A stretch of DNA of 64,000 nt from Saussurea involucrata (Eukaryota; Streptophyta; Magnoliopsida; Asterales; Asteraceae): the NCBI GenBank assembly GCA_033807775.1, contig CM066324.1, positions 134,035,501-134,099,500 on the forward strand, given 5' to 3'. Under the pieces are notes generated by a model. The model searched no databases. It was not told the DNA's origin and saw nothing but the letters and a program-made list of their open reading frames with translations. How positions within the stretch are numbered: the stretch's first letter is position 1; the number at the start of each line of letters is the position of its first letter. Positions 1 to 14,100 of this stretch are shown here, piece after piece. The position numbers and the translations under genes are program-made.

Positions 1-70
1 CACTTTAGTAATGTATACCACTCTTCCGTTTTATGGAAGTTTTTGTTAACCCTTATTTTGGGGTGTTACA
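1..70 (-). repeat. End of a Ty3/gypsy-like LTR (partial)
   Basis: The stretch ends in GGGTGTTACA. Read on the minus strand this gives a start TGTAACACCCC, which is typical of many plant gypsy LTRs. Only the end is in the window, so neither the partner LTR nor a target duplication can be checked. The assignment rests on that one motif. Confidence 0.3.
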
Positions 71-839
71 ATATCTAAGATTGATTGAATATAAGTTTAT
101 TTGAATGAATTTTAACTATCATATTAATTGCATTTGCATATAAACACCCGGTCTTATAACCATTATAGATGTGAAGAAACACATCAAAAACAAAACTCTC
201 AACGTTCTTCGTTCCATGTAGGAATGTATCGAGGAGAACTTGATTGTTTTTTGTGGCATCTCATACAATCGTAAGAAATAGCTTATTTTCATTGAATTAA
301 TTATTTTAATCCTCCAAACACTTAGACGATAGACTGTCACTTGTTGCTTAATGACACAAGATCAATCACTAAAACACTATATTAATAGGAACCTTGTTAA
401 GATATTCGTATCAATGAGAAATCATATTATAAGAATGGAAATGGGTATATGTACATCAACTCTAATGATATGAAAGCAACATACATTAGAGAAATTAATG
501 TATCAAATTAATGGATTATCTATGTCATTAAAACATATTTTGTCACCAATAAAGAACTTTGGGACAATGACACATATATGTTTCGGCATGACCACGTGGG
601 ACACCATGGTCATGACATAGTGATCTATGTATTGGAAATACACTTAGATACATTTCTTTCGAGTGAAATATAAAACGAGGGAATTAACCAAATTGTAACT
701 GTTGACTTCTACTGCACAAGAAGCAACACCACCATCATAACATGCCTTCTCTAATACCTAGAACTTTTATATACCCTGATCCTTAGCCAAATCAGGAATG
801 AGACCATCCTAAAGCTAAGGACATAATATAAAAATATTC
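71..839. other. Gene-free stretch, probably older part of the adjacent Copia remnant
   Basis: No open frame of useful length and no recognisable motif is visible. It lies directly upstream of recognisable integrase-like sequence, so it may be the decayed gag/protease part of the same element. That is inference only. Confidence 0.3.
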
Positions 840-3800
840 CATTCTTACAACGAATACAAGGTGATATTTATGGACATAAACATCCAGAATGCGATCCATT
901 AAAGTACTTTATGGTTCTGGTTTTGACACGATGAACACGTGTCGTATTATTGTCCACATGAAATGTTGCACTCCTAGCACTAGTTATACGTTTAAGGACT
1001 AACCACCCTGATTTTTTCATCAAGTTTGCATGACTTAGAATGCTGGAGAATTTACATCATAAGAATTTGATGATTATTGCATATGTATAGAGATTAATGT
1101 AGAGTTTCCTATACCCCTTTTGTATATATAAAATGGTCTCCTAGAATGATAAAAGTTGTCATCAAAAGAATATAGATGGTAGCTAGAGCATTGGTTATGT
1201 TGACCAATTTATCCAGATCTACATGGGGTTATGCAATATTACATGCAACTTTACTTATTCGTGTTTAGACCCACAACCAGCCAACCAATCTTATGCGTAC
1301 CCGTTGGTAACTGGATATAAGCCTGATGTTTTACATTTACGTATGTTTGGTTGTGTTGTATATGTACCAATTACGCCCCCACGGCGTACCAAAATGGGTC
1401 TTAAAGACGAGTCATCAAATGTTGGATATGAACCCCCAACAATTATCCGCTAATTAGAACCCTTGACGAGTGATCCCTTTACCGCTAGATTTGCGGGTTG
1501 TCACTTTGATGAGACAACCTTCCTGTTGTTAGGGGGAGATAGGAAAAAGGATTTTCCATGGGAACAACAAGAAGTGTCATTGAATATTTCAATTTTGTCT
1601 TATTTTGATCCCCAAAAACTTCACAATGTAAAGTTGAAGTCAAACGAATCAGACTCGATACCTGATACGTTTAATATTATATAGAGTGACAAAATCACAT
1701 ATACGAGCTGCAAATATACTCGCAAGGTCAAAAGTCCCCGAACAAGGGCACAACGTCGCTGGAAGTACGTTGCAATCACACATGGTGGAGGTGTGGTTGA
1801 GGTCGTAGCTCCCAAAAGGAAATGGGGGAAGCTACTTGGTTCGATAGATACTCATCTAAAGGAAGAGAATAGTAAGACACAACTATATATCATCAATACA
1901 TGAGATTATCTTTGATTAAATCTATGTCTATGAATCATTACTGGAGGACGCTCCGAAGTTAATACTGTTTCCAGAGATCAAAGAAATCTCAAATGAATAT
2001 GATGATATATTTGCATATACCGTTACTTATGAGATAATAGAGCACGATGTCATCGAACCATGCTCAGTTGAAGAATGTCAACAAAGAGCAAATTGGCCTA
2101 AATGAAAAGAAGCAATCCAGGATAATTATTTGACAAATGAACAGGTATTTGGTTCGGTAGTGCTAACCGACCAAGTGTAAAGCCTGTAGGACATAGATAA
2201 ATCATTTGTCAGGGAAGCGTAATGAGAATAATTAAGTCATAATATATAAGGCTCTCCTTTGGCGCAAGGTTTCTCACAACGCACTGGATTGACCACAATA
2301 AGACTTACTCTCTTGTGATGGACAGCGTTCTGCAAATTAATATAGCCAAGTAGTTTTCGAAGGACTGGAAATTGCAGCTCAACGATGTAGTTACTACATA
2401 TCTATATGGGGATCTAAATCCAGAGATATAAAAGTGCTTGATGGCATTATACCAATATCAAATAACTTTAAACTATGAAATGCAATTACAATAAATATGA
2501 AACACTCACTTTATAGATTAAAGCAATCTATGCGGATGTGGTATGCCCGCCTGAGTGAATACTTGATTGGGAAATGATATATAAGAACGATGAACTGTGT
2601 CCTTGCGCATTTGTTTAGGAAAACAAGTTCCAGACTTTCGAAGTAGCTCTATATGTCAATGTTATGAACATAATAGACACTCTTGATGAAATAAGAGAAA
2701 CCACAAGCTACTTGAATTCTGATTTTGAGATGAAAGATCTTGGAAAAACTTGGTTGTGTCTAGATACTTGAACTAGGACACTGAGTTTGTTGAATATTAA
2801 TCCACCGATCTGCATATGTCCAGAAAATGATCAGGCGACTTAATATGGACAAAGCGCATCCGACTAGCACTCCCATGATCGGTCAAAGTGTTGGATATAA
2901 GGAAATATCCATTTCGTCTAAAGGATGATGACGAATAGGTGTTGGGAGCTGGAATTCCATACCTAAGTACAATAGGCGCATTATTGTACTCAACATAATA
3001 CACTTGACCGTATATTGTACTTCTCACTGAACTTGTCAGCTAGATTTAGCTCAGCGCCAACGCAACGTCATTGGAATGATTTCAAATTAATCTTTTGGCA
3101 CCATTGACGTGGGCTTATAATTTTCCCTACGGAGATAAATGGAATTGATAATGGAAGTTCAATACCTACTTAAATTGTGAGTGGCAAAAGTACTGGCTCT
3201 TATAGAAAAACATCAAACAATGCCTTGGTATATATTTGCTGATATTAGGTATATGTTTGACTGATATAAAGGTTGTTCCCAAGCTGGATAAGGAATTATC
3301 ATTTGGAACATGCCGATTGCTTGGAAGTAAACTAAGCAAACCCTTAATAGCTATTTTCTTATATTATCAACAATCTTACTCTCCATGAGACTATTCAAGA
3401 GTGTATATGGTTAAGGACTATCATTACACATATAAGAGGAGCTGGTAATTTTGAGTTTAACCATTATACAACTTGCATGTATGGAAATAATGCATCATGT
3501 ATCGAAGAAATGAAAGTAAGATATATCAAGGGTTATAACACAAAACATATTTTGCTTAAGTTTTTATTTAATCAATTCTCCTCAAGATTCAAGTGAACTG
3601 AATAAGATGTGAGGAAAATGTGACATGTTTGTTTACCAAATCAATACGTAAAACCATATTTGGGAAACATGTAGAAAGTATTGAAATGGAAATGTTTTAA
3701 ACCTCCTTTGATTAATGCACGAATCAGGGGGAGTGGTAGACAAAAGGGGGAGTCTACTATATATGTAATATTGGTATGTTGTGCTCTTTCCTTCAACCAA

Positions 3801-4310
3801 GGTTTTATTTTTCCCATTGGGTTTTGTTCCTTGGTGCAAGGTTTTAGTGAGGCAACATTTTATACATCATCTTGATTTCTATATCTCTTGATTGATGCAC
3901 AAATCAAGAAAAATGGTAAACTAAAGGAATTGTTTATTGGTGTCTTGTACTCTTTCCTTCGCCTAAAGTTTTTATTTTTCCCACTGGGTTTTGTTTCTTT
4001 GGCGTAAGGTTTTAATGAGGCAAGAACTATGCACCATCACTCATTTGATTCGGCACAAGGGGGAGTGTTGAAGGATATGTGCCATCATCAAAAGGAAGTG
4101 ATTGAAAGAATATTTTTCTAGTATTAGATATTACCATAATTAATGTTTCCTTTTCGTTGTAAACTTCTCCATATATAAAGGGCTTATGATTAATGAGAAT
4201 TACGATTCATTCTCTCAATTCTATTGTGTTCTGTTTCGTTTTTCTTTAACAACTACTTTATTATACTACTTTATTAAAAGAATAGTAGGGTTTAGCGGTT
4301 ATTTTCAACA
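840..4310 (+). mobile_element. Decayed Ty1/copia retrotransposon, pol remnant plus 3' LTR
   Basis: Broken frames read like Copia pol in the correct order. Around 860-915 there is an integrase-core-like stretch (KYFMVLV). At 1223-1453 comes the integrase C-terminal region with HLRMFGCVVYVP, and at 1470-1560 DPFTARFAGCHFDET follows in a shifted frame. At 2510-2570 reverse transcriptase-like sequence (LYRLKQSMRMWY) is seen, and at 2940-3010 RNase H-region-like sequence (GAGIPYLSTIGALLYST). Many stops and frameshifts interrupt it, so it is not functional. Purine-rich AGGGGGAG blocks near 3730, 3750 and 4059 resemble the polypurine tracts of this group. The 5' LTR is not recognised and may lie outside the window. 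Confidence 0.8.
4066..4310 (+). repeat. 3' LTR of the decayed Copia element
   Basis: The 245-bp segment starts TGTTGAA and ends TTCAACA, a perfect 7-bp terminal inverted repeat of the TG...CA type. It is directly preceded by the purine tract AAGGGGGAG. The LTR ends look well kept compared with the ruined coding part. Confidence 0.75.
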
Positions 4311-7003
4311 TTCAAGAAACAATTTTTTTCTCAGCCACGTTCTTCTCCCCTTTCTTTCCGGCTCCCCAACCACTGATTTTATCCCCAAATCTCTCCCTCC
4401 CGTTCATTCACAAAATTGAAATATCAACCCGTCTCCTTCCCACCTTCCCGGATTCTTCTTCTTTCCCGTCACGGTGGTTGCCGCCACTGGAACATTCCTT
4501 CTCCTCCTCCTTTGTTTCACCAAACGCTTCTGCTGCGACCATAAACCATCGATTTCTGTAGGTGTTGCTCCATCGATTTATCTTTCAAGTTTTCTGTTTG
4601 ATTTTTCTTAGGGTTGGTATTCCTAATTATCGCATCTCAAATCAGGTAAACCATCGATTTCTGTAGGTGTTGCTCCATCGATTTATCTTTCAAGTTTTCT
4701 GTTTGATTTTTCTTAGGGTTGGTATTCCTAATTATCGCATCTCAAATCAGGTAAACCATCGATTTCTGTTTATTTTTTACTTGGTTATTCATACTCTCAA
4801 GTTTTCTTTTTGTTCACTTGATTTTGTTTACACTTGGTATTGTTCAGTTATATGCAGGGCTTTTTACTTCTAATTTATCATATCACTTCTCAGGTAAACC
4901 ATCGATTTGGGTTTCTGTTTGCACAAAGTTTGTCACAGGTTTATTTTTCTGTTTGGGTTTAGGGTTTAATCCACTTGGGTTTCACCATCTGTGTGGGTTT
5001 CACCATCGATTTGGGTTTAGGGATTAATCGATGTGTTTCTGTTTGCAGGCAAAATACAATACGTTAAACCAAATAAGTCATTGCGGTTCAAAAGCAACTT
5101 TACCCCTTGGTCCAAATCAAATGCGTCGGGAGTTTGTTTATGATGGTTTACCCCTGGGAGAATCATTTACGATGGTTTAAATATTGAAATAAGTATTTGG
5201 CTTCATTAAGGATTATTAGTGATCTTTTTGTGTTATTATGTTTGTCTGTATTTGTATATATGTTTTCATTGATTTTTTGGGTGTTTGTTTTGTTTAACAG
5301 TTTTTCTTGATCAATATATTATTTATCTATTTGCAGAAACTATATGCTTTGACGGAAGCACATTTCATCATGGGTCTATGATTGTTTTCTAGAAAGGTAC
5401 TTGGATTTTCAAACGCTTTTGGGCTTTGAATGTTTTCTCCATGGGCTTTGATAGTAATTTTTTGAGATATTTTTAATTGCTTTCAGAAGTCTCATTTGAT
5501 TAATTTGTGCTTTATTAAGTTACCTTCTGGGAAGCAATCTTGTTCTTAATAGCCTTCCAAATCAGGTTCATTTTGGTTTCAGCTTTGATTAGCTGCCATT
5601 TTAGGTTTCTGCAGATCTGTTGGTTGATCCACAACAGATAATGTTTCTGTTTTCCCAATGATATTTCTTAATGCTTTACTCTTGAGATCTTCATCTACAA
5701 ACATACGTGAAGGACCAAACTTTCCATTTTGAAGGTAAGATCATGTATCTTTAAAACTAACAATACAATTTAATTTGATGAAAATATTGACTATATACAT
5801 TGTGTTTAAACATAACCATTTTGGGGTTTTTGTTCTAAAGCTTGTATTTATTCATCTTTTAACATTGATTTGGATATGGAATGGCCTTGGATGCTCGATT
5901 GTTGTGATTAAAAGGTGTAGTTGTACACAGCGCAATATGGAGGTGAATTGCACTTGGCTGCTCAATTGTCGAGGTTAAAAGGTGTAACTCAGCACTGCGC
6001 AATATGGCGGGTGAATTGCACATTTCTTGACCAGTGGTATTGCTATCTCATCAACTTTCATTTTCGTAACTCGCGTATGTTCGTAAACATTGCTTTTGGT
6101 TTATTAAACGATGAATCATATAACTTGCAATGTGGTTCAAGTTGCTCAGTTGTGATTTGTATTAGTTTGGTTCTGGGGATATCTATATCGACATCCGAAT
6201 GAAATTTGGTAACAACTCAGGAAATTCCACTAGAGCCATGGAATTATTAGGCTTTAAGTATGGTTGTGGCAGTGAATATTTTGCTCCAATGTAGGAGGTA
6301 ACTTACAATTTCATTAACTAATTATTTCATCAAATATTTAGTGCAATTTTTATGTTTATAGTCAATTTTTTATATTTGTATTTGTTGTTTTATTAGGCAT
6401 GAAATGTTCTTCGATTACTTTTTGTTCCACATTGCAAAACATTGACTTGATGTTAGGTAATGATATTTTTTAACCTTAACTACTGAAGTTTATAGGATAT
6501 AAAGTTATTTTTGCTTTAAGTGTTGTAGGAATTGATTTTGCTTTCCACATAGCGTGTGATTTGTAAAATGTTTCTGTTAACGACTGATTTTTGGCGTAAA
6601 TTTGATTTTCTGATCAGAATTGATCGAACCATTGAGTCAAAGTCAGCAAGACTTGTGATTTGGGCGAGTACATCTTTAGCTATGGAGAGAAGAGGAAATG
6701 GGGTTCCGAGCTCACCCTCAAACATTTTTAGTCTTCACATGAACATTTTTTGGGGGCTAATTATATATGTTTTAGTCTTCACCTAATTATATACGTTATA
6801 ATATTTAGTCTAATTATACACAATTTAGCTTTTACCCAAAAATATATGTGGGTTCGGTTACGGAGATGAGGGGAAGAAGAGATGTTCGTCCTTGGATGCA
6901 CATTGGGATGAGATGCATGGGATGAATCCATGTATAAAGTGTGAACCGTTGATGGGTTTCAGATTAAAAGTGATATAGATGTATCTTGATAAAATATTTG
7001 CAT
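4311..7003. other. Non-coding region of unclear origin
   Basis: No supported gene is seen. The left part is pyrimidine-rich with a 5'-UTR-like look, and AGGTAAACCATCGAT recurs like a repeated exon-intron edge. The region ends at a Helitron-like terminus at 7027, so it may be the body of a non-autonomous Helitron carrying captured 5' gene sequence. The 5' TC terminus of such an element was not found. Confidence 0.35.
4545..4772 (+). repeat. 105-bp tandem duplication
   Basis: Two nearly identical 105-bp units begin at 4545 and 4650, each starting ACCATCGATTTCTGT, followed by a partial third unit from 4755. The copies look identical, so the duplication is recent. Confidence 0.85.
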
Positions 7004-7027
7004 CCCGCCGCATTGCGCGGGTACTAA
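7004..7027 (+). mobile_element. Helitron-like 3' terminus
   Basis: A GC-rich hairpin (CCCGC, loop, GCGGG; 7004-7021) sits three bases before CTAA and a flanking T. Helitrons end in a short hairpin followed by CTRR and insert 5' of T. The sequence closely resembles the terminus at 8661-8689, supporting one family. The 5' end is not identified. Confidence 0.6.
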
Positions 7028-8689
7028 TTGATATGATTTGAATGTTAACTTTTTTGTGTTGGATTTCCTTCGACTGTGGACGCATCTAATTGTATATTTT
7101 TCTTCTTTCTATATGTCTTACATTCGAGTGGGATATACCAGGTCACTTTTTTTGGGTTTGTTGTATTTTACTTCTTTGTAGGAAAGATGACCCAATACCG
7201 AAAATGACTTTGTTGATAGACTGACACAATATCCAATGGGCTGGGCTTCAAAATTCTCGGGTAAAATTCTCGACCGTAACCATGTTTATCCGTAATCTTC
7301 AGTTTGAATCGTCCATTGTTTTGTTTGTTATAGCATAAACTTCAATTCCCTGAATGTTTTTATGTTTCAATTCTCTTTGGTGTAGTGGTAAGTTTTGGTA
7401 CATTCTACCCCCCTCATACACTACTTTGTGTGGGATACATAATTCATAATCTTGTGCTTATCTTTGAATCTGCAGTTATGTTCATTTTGGTTATCTTTGA
7501 AATAGTTGTATGTCTACAATGGTAACGCCAAGGAGGCAGGACCTTGAGGGGCTTCTGCAGATAAACAATGGAATGATGCAGTTTTCTCTACTGTCAAACA
7601 AGTACATGTTTTTTTCTATCTTGATTCTATGACAGGTTTGATTATTTGAGCTATGGATCTCAGACCAAACACGATTTTTAATGTTTTCTGATAGTTATGA
7701 TCTTCTTGTAAGTCATTCACAGGTATGAACTTTCATGCTTGATCTCTTGTTTATATGTGTAATTTCTCATCTGCTCAACTATGTGGAAAGGATTATAAAT
7801 GGTCATAGTGGTTTAATATGTTATTTCCTCCTTATTTCAGCATAACTACTGGTTGTAGTTAATTTGGTGTTGTTAATATAAACTTATTGGTCGATAAAAT
7901 TAGTTGTCGTCTGAAGAAATCGCCAAGATGCAGAATGAAGAGGGACAAAACATGGATCTCTACATCCCAGGTGGGTATGATCTGTTGGATCCCACCATTA
8001 AACAGGATCTTCAGTAGTAGAATGATGGAACACAGGATGTAAGTTTTTCCATGATCAGTTTTTCTACTCTAGGTGTCAATGTGTGTTTTTGCTAGATGTA
8101 CATGTGATGGACTGATGCATTAAAAGGTTGTACTTTTTAGGAAGGTGGTTAGGGTTTTTCATTACTCCTACAGTCCTTTATTTTCCGGTTTGATGTAGCT
8201 ATGTGGGAAATGCAGGGAATATAGCCCACAGTTAAATTAAAGGGCCATTTACCAAATGCTTACTCGGATAACTTCTTACCAAAGCACGTAGATGAAAGCT
8301 GCAAGTTTGAAATAACATAGATGAAAATTGCAATTTTTAACAAACCACACGGATGTAAAAGATAATTTACTCTTTCTTTTTTATATATATATACTATCCA
8401 ATTTGGGATGGAAACTCACATATATCCGTAACGTTAACATCAAGAAGGAAGTCACAAAAAATGAAACATGATCGATGTTTTGTGTTCTCGGTTTAATTTT
8501 AAGATATTTTGCGCCGATTGAGAAGTGAGCTCTAATGAGACCTATGCATCAACTCAATTTTTTAAGACATATTTAGCTAATGCCTATTTCATAAGAAATA
8601 ATACAAAACAGGTAGCAAGATTGAGCATTTGAGTATTTGGTTTCATAATTGAATTGTGTTCCGCCGCATCGTGCGGGTATACTGACTAG
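7028..8689 (+). mobile_element. Probable non-autonomous Helitron with captured gene pieces
   Basis: The right end is a clear Helitron-like terminus: a CCGCA-TCG-TGCGG hairpin at 8664-8676, then CTAG at 8686-8689 and a T. Within it are short coding-like pieces with splice-like edges, including the S21-like exon at 7928-7970. An unrecognised piece starts with an ATG at 7519 (it reads MVTPRRQDLEGLLQ). The left boundary is arbitrary, because the 5' TC end could not be placed and the element may be longer. Confidence 0.5.
7928..7970 (+). pseudogene. RPS21: Captured first-exon fragment of ribosomal protein S21
   Basis: The frame reads MQNEEGQNMDLYIP and ends CCCAG followed by GTGGGT, a good splice donor. 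Cytosolic eS21 proteins of plants begin with this very peptide, and the next residue is normally Arg, consistent with a codon split at AG. The rest of the roughly 80-residue protein is not found downstream, and the frame runs into a stop after about 15 unrelated residues. It is therefore a fragment, most simply carried here by the Helitron that ends at 8689. The identification rests on 14 residues. Confidence 0.6.
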
Positions 8690-8984
8690 TAGGTGTTTAA
8701 AATCTTACTGAAACCGTAATTTAAATATAGTTTTTATGTTTAAAACATAATTAAATTACAATTAATTTGTAAATTTTAATAAGTTGTATATTTTGTGACT
8801 CGATTAATGATAATTACGTGAAACGGAATGCATATGTTTAGGTCACATGTATGTTATGCATGTGAGTTTGTTACATAAAAGAGATGTGTGTTTCCTCTCT
8901 TCGTCTAACGCAATTTTCGTCTTCTGTCTTTTTGTTGTTTTTATATTTTTCGATTTCATACTAAAATAAACAAATTAATAATTA

Positions 8985-9461
8985 GGGAAACTAGTTAAAA
9001 TGTTCCAAGTTGACCAACGACTTAGTGAAATGCCCAAAATTTCTCCAATCTCACGAAAATACCTAAAATATTCGTGAAATGGTGTGTGATCACTGACTCC
9101 TTTTGTGAATTAAATTTTTGTCTATAAAATTGATTATTGGTCCATGAAAATGAATTTTTTTTGTAAATGCTTTAACATTCCTTATTGTATCTGTGGATGC
9201 TTTAATATTTCTTCATTTCACGGACTCGTTATTGTATTTGCGGATGCTTTAATATTTCTTCATTTCACGGACTCCTTATTGTTAGTCAGTGACAAAAAAT
9301 CCGTGAATTGGAAAAAAAATTATCATTTTACGGACCAAAAATCATTTTCACGGATAAAAATCCAATTCACATAAGGAGTCTGTGATCATGTACCATTTCA
9401 CGGATATTTTGGGTATTTTCATGAAATTGAAAAGATTTTGGGATATTTTAATTAATTTCCC
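8985..9461. mobile_element. Foldback MULE-like element, GGGAAA family
   Basis: The 477-bp element has long imperfect inverted arms, starting GGGAAACTAGTTAAAAT and ending ATTTTAATTAATTTCCC. It is flanked by a perfect 9-bp duplication, TAATAATTA (8976-8984 and 9462-9470). Nine-base duplications are typical of Mutator-like elements. The arms contain repeated phrases around 'cacggactcc'. No coding capacity is seen. Confidence 0.8.
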
Positions 9462-9470
9462 TAATAATTA

Positions 9471-10797
9471 TGTACTTATACTACAGACATTTTTTTTTGT
9501 ATTAAAGTTATATTATTTTAGTACAATTTTAATTGAATTCATTAATATAATGGTGAATTCAGGAGAAAGATAGAACAATCTAATGCAAAAAGTTAACTCT
9601 TATTGATATTATTATGAGAATTGATTAGATTAAATTGGACATAAATATATAACTGATATAATTTTATGACTGGTTAGTATTTTATTTTGAGTACATATAC
9701 AACAATATTTTTTAAAGTAATGGTTATTTTTCCATCTTTCAGTTCTGATTTTTGAATAGGTACTTACATTTTTTTAACAACCAAAATTTACAACACTAGC
9801 AAGAAGTTAGAAAGAAAAATAATTACATACAGATAATGGTAATGGTAATGGTAATGGTAATGGATGGACTAATAAGCCAACCAACTCAATTTATGGACAA
9901 ATTACTACTTCTATGATTAACCCAAAAATAAGCACGTGTTATAATGTTCTCTAAAATCGCCGCCTTCATTGGCTTCGGATTGCCAACGAGAATACCATTT
10001 TGAAACACTCATATAGACCACAAAGTGGTAAGTGTAACTGCCTCAAAGCACGAAAAAACCTTCCTTTTCAGATGAATTGAGTTAATCCAAGAAACCTAAT
10101 TTCAACCCTCCTAGTTATATATATATATATATATATATATTAGCGGCGGGTTGACAGTTTGGGTTGTGTTGAGTTATGCTAACCCAATTTCAACCCTCCT
10201 AGTTAATAAATGCAATTTTTTTACAAATTATATTATTACAATATTCTCGTCAATAATTTCAAAAGCAGTTTAGTATCGAATAATTTTTTAACTTAATTAA
10301 TATTGTGAAATATCATAAATATGTATCAAGAATGAGATTTTTTTTTAAACTTGTACATTTTACGCTCTTAATTTACCGTCCTCTTCTCCATGACTCTCTC
10401 CTCTCTATCTCTCGGTTTCTCCTTGACAAAAGCCACCACTGAGACGAACTGATTCTCCACTCTATATATCTCTTTAATCGGCGTTGTGTTACAACCGCCT
10501 CCTACTTTAACTCAACTGAAATCCACGTTTACTTTCAAACAAGATATCCATATTTTCCATTTAGTCCTTCAAACATGAGTAATTATAACTTAGACCCTAA
10601 ATTAATTTCTTTTTCTTTAATATTCACATAACCAACTCCATTATAATCTAGTATATATATGTAGATATAATATAATATAGATATAAATTAGGGGTGTTAC
10701 TCTAATATAAAAATATATTCTCTCTCGGTTCATATGTAGTGAGGTTTACTTGTAATTGTTACTATTTCTCAGAGTTATTGAATAAAAGATTTCTATT
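9471..10797. other. Upstream region of the MATE gene
   Basis: The region is AT-rich with no gene. It has five copies of TAATGG (9834-9863), an AT microsatellite near 10117-10140 and a 20-bp direct repeat at 10098-10117 and 10186-10205. The promoter of the following gene should lie in the last few hundred bases, where several TATA-like runs occur, but no single one can be chosen. Confidence 0.4.
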
Positions 10798-11059
10798 ATG
10801 TCAAATAACATAGTCACGGCGGAGGGTGGCGGAGGAGATGATAGTCGGCGGTGGTGGAAGAAGGTGCTGGATTGGAAAGAAGCTAAGAGTCAAATCTTAT
10901 TCTCACTCCCTATGATACTAACCAATGTTGCATACTATATCATACCATTAGTTTCCGTTATGTTCGCCGGCCACATCGGAGAAGTTGAGCTCGCCGCCTC
11001 TAACCTCGCCAATTCGTGGGCCACCGTCACCGGTTTATCTTTCATGGTTAGTTGTTGCT

Positions 11060-11111
<52 letters not shown>

Positions 11112-14100
11112 CACGCACAATTAAACAATTATATTGTGAATCATCGTGTTCATCGCCAGCGTCACATAGATCCCCTTTGTCTGTTCTAATGGTTGGAGCT
11201 GCTTCATCCCTAAATAATCTGGCAATTTATTAGTTCTCACGGTGTTCTCTTGGAAGGAAAGGAAAGAAAGAAAAAAAAAGGAAAAAATATTTGTATTTGT
11301 GTTAAGAGGAAGAAAATAAAATAAGTTTCCATTTTTTTGAGTTGAAGAGAAAGGAAAGAAATAGTCACTTTTACCAATATACCTCTATTTACTTCACGAT
11401 GAAATGGAATTAATGGGTATATATGTAATTTTATAAATATTTTTAACTTTTTTATATTGTTTCCTTTCATCTCCTTCCTTTTCCTCCCACATTTGGAAAT
11501 AAAGGTTTGGGAGGAAATCACCAATATTTTTCTTCTCTTTCTTTTCTCTTACACCTTAGAAAAACCCGAGAACACAACATTTTTTTTTTCTTTCGTAAAG
11601 AAAACTCGAGAACACAGTGTAAATTTGGAACATAAATTTTTAAGGGAAGCCATTGATATGTGGTTGAAATTGTGTATTCATCTAGTCTATACAAATATTA
11701 TAAAGTATCCGAGAAAAACTCTTAAAAATGTTTTTTATGCATCAAGCGTTGTTTACTAATGCATATTACTTAAAATTCAAAGTACAAGTACATAATGCAT
11801 GAATACAACTTTTTAAAGTTGCATCTTTGAATTCATAACTAAGTGATAAATATAATCAAGAACAGGATAAACATCACATTTTACACATAAAAATAGTTAT
11901 CGAATTATAAAAGAATACTTAATTGTTATTTTATGAAAAACATTGCATTATTAAACCTAAAATAAACTAGTGCTATACCCGTCCGGTGGCCGGGTATACA
12001 ACATGACGTAAAATTCTAGTAAATGTAAAAGCAAAGTTGGGTTATATCTCTCATAAAACTTTGAACTATTAACCTAGTAGGCATCTCCTGAAACCAAAAG
12101 ACAAAAACATCATAGATTGATCAATTATTTCAACATTCGCGAATGCTGTTTTTAAATCCAACATAAGAACAATGGCAAACAAAAGTCCAAACAGGGTTGA
12201 ACAAAAAATAGTGTTATACCCGTCCGTTGGTCGGGTATACGACATTACTTTAATCTAGATTCATTTTTTTGAGTTGTGGTCTTTTAACTAACACAATCAT
12301 TTGAGTGGCCGTAATTCAGACATCTTTGAACACACACAAAGTGAATTCTGACTTCTAAAGACAACCAAATCTCGAAGAAATCTTAATTTTGTGACGGATA
12401 AAAAACAACAATTTGGACCAAAATATAATATAGTTGCAGATGATAAAATAATAGGGTAACAAAGATCCTGTTGGGCATCTAATCCAACAACAAACGAACA
12501 GAAACCAAGGGGTCGTTTACCCATTGCTTGCCCGGTAAGAGTCAACATTTTTAACTTAACTAACCGGGTACGATTTTAGTCCATTAAAACGGTATCGTAT
12601 GCATAATTTATCCGGTAATTGTTTACCGGTTAAGAGTCATTTTTTTTAAACAGCAGAAGATTTTATTACCAATGCTTACACACAAAACAAACAACAGCTA
12701 ATTCATGCTAATACCAACACAAAGGCGCTCCCAAACGAACACACGAAACAGAAAGGGAAAAGAAAAAAATCCACAGGATTGTTCAAACAGTCCAGCTTAA
12801 TGGACACAGCCGCAAGGACTGATCCATACAGCCAAAACCTGTGGAAATCCCACCTGCGCAGCAGAAATTGAGAGGATGTTTGCGAGGGACAAACTTCCAG
12901 GAAGGTCGAGGCCACTGGACCCGAGCACCGCACTGTCCGCAAGCGTTCCTCCAGCAGAATTGGCCCGCTTGTGGCTAGAGTCTACAGCGACATCGGGTTT
13001 GCGATCCAATTGTTCCAGTCGCCTACCAAGCCATGATCCTTGTGCTTGATCCACTCGAATACCTTTTCCTGAGCCGTAAAAAACTGATCTGAAACTTTTC
13101 CTTGCTCCTTCGCAAAGATGATTTTGTTACGGTTGGCCCAGATTAGTCTCGGAATTTAAATCCTACAAACATTATAATTAAAATCTCTCGGGGATAGTTG
13201 GTATTTCTCAGGATAATGTTTTAAAGTATTTATAATAATCAATTAATAATATAAGTCACTATTTTTATAACGACTTTTTTTTTATAAATTATCTTCAATT
13301 TCATTACAAATCCTACGAACTAAGCATACCAAAGGTAGAAGAAATGAACTTACACAACCCTATCAATTGAAAGAAAATAAACTTGTAAGATATTGAAATG
13401 AGACTGCATTCTCAAATACATTGGCTGTAAAAGAGAAATCAAGGCTCTGGGTTCAGATAGTTCATTCGAGAACTTCACCATGTCTCAGGTCAAGCAAGTA
13501 CAGTGCAGTACCAAATATCAAGAAGCCAGCACAAGTTTTCTCTCATAACATGTATAATTTCAAACACCAACTCTTACCACTACACAATATATATACAAAT
13601 GTTAGAGCCCTGTCATTCATTACAATAATACAAGCACTCTTTTTCTAGTCACTTCAATCAACTTTGTTATCCAATGTTAGTGAAAGTGTAATATTCTAAA
13701 CTGCCAAATAATATCTCACAACGGGTCATAAGTTCATGCCAACTCAAACTTAAACATAATTTACAAACCCCAAACAACCAAACCAATATATCAAAAGACT
13801 ATGGTCGTAATTACAAAGAAAACAGAAAAAATAAGGTAAATAAAAGTAAGCTGTTGAAAACTCACTTTTCCGGTCGTTCATCTCCAGGCCAGCCATGATG
13901 CTTACGCAATTACAAAACCCTCCGGCTTCCAAAAATGATCCTCAAAAACTGAATCACAAGAAAATATACATCTTATTCAATCAAATTGATCAAAAACTAA
14001 AACACGACTTAACTACACTAAATCAGCAAACCGTTTAACCCGAACCGTTAAACCCAAATTTCATTCGGTTCAGGTGGGTTGTTCACGTTTCGGTTATTTT

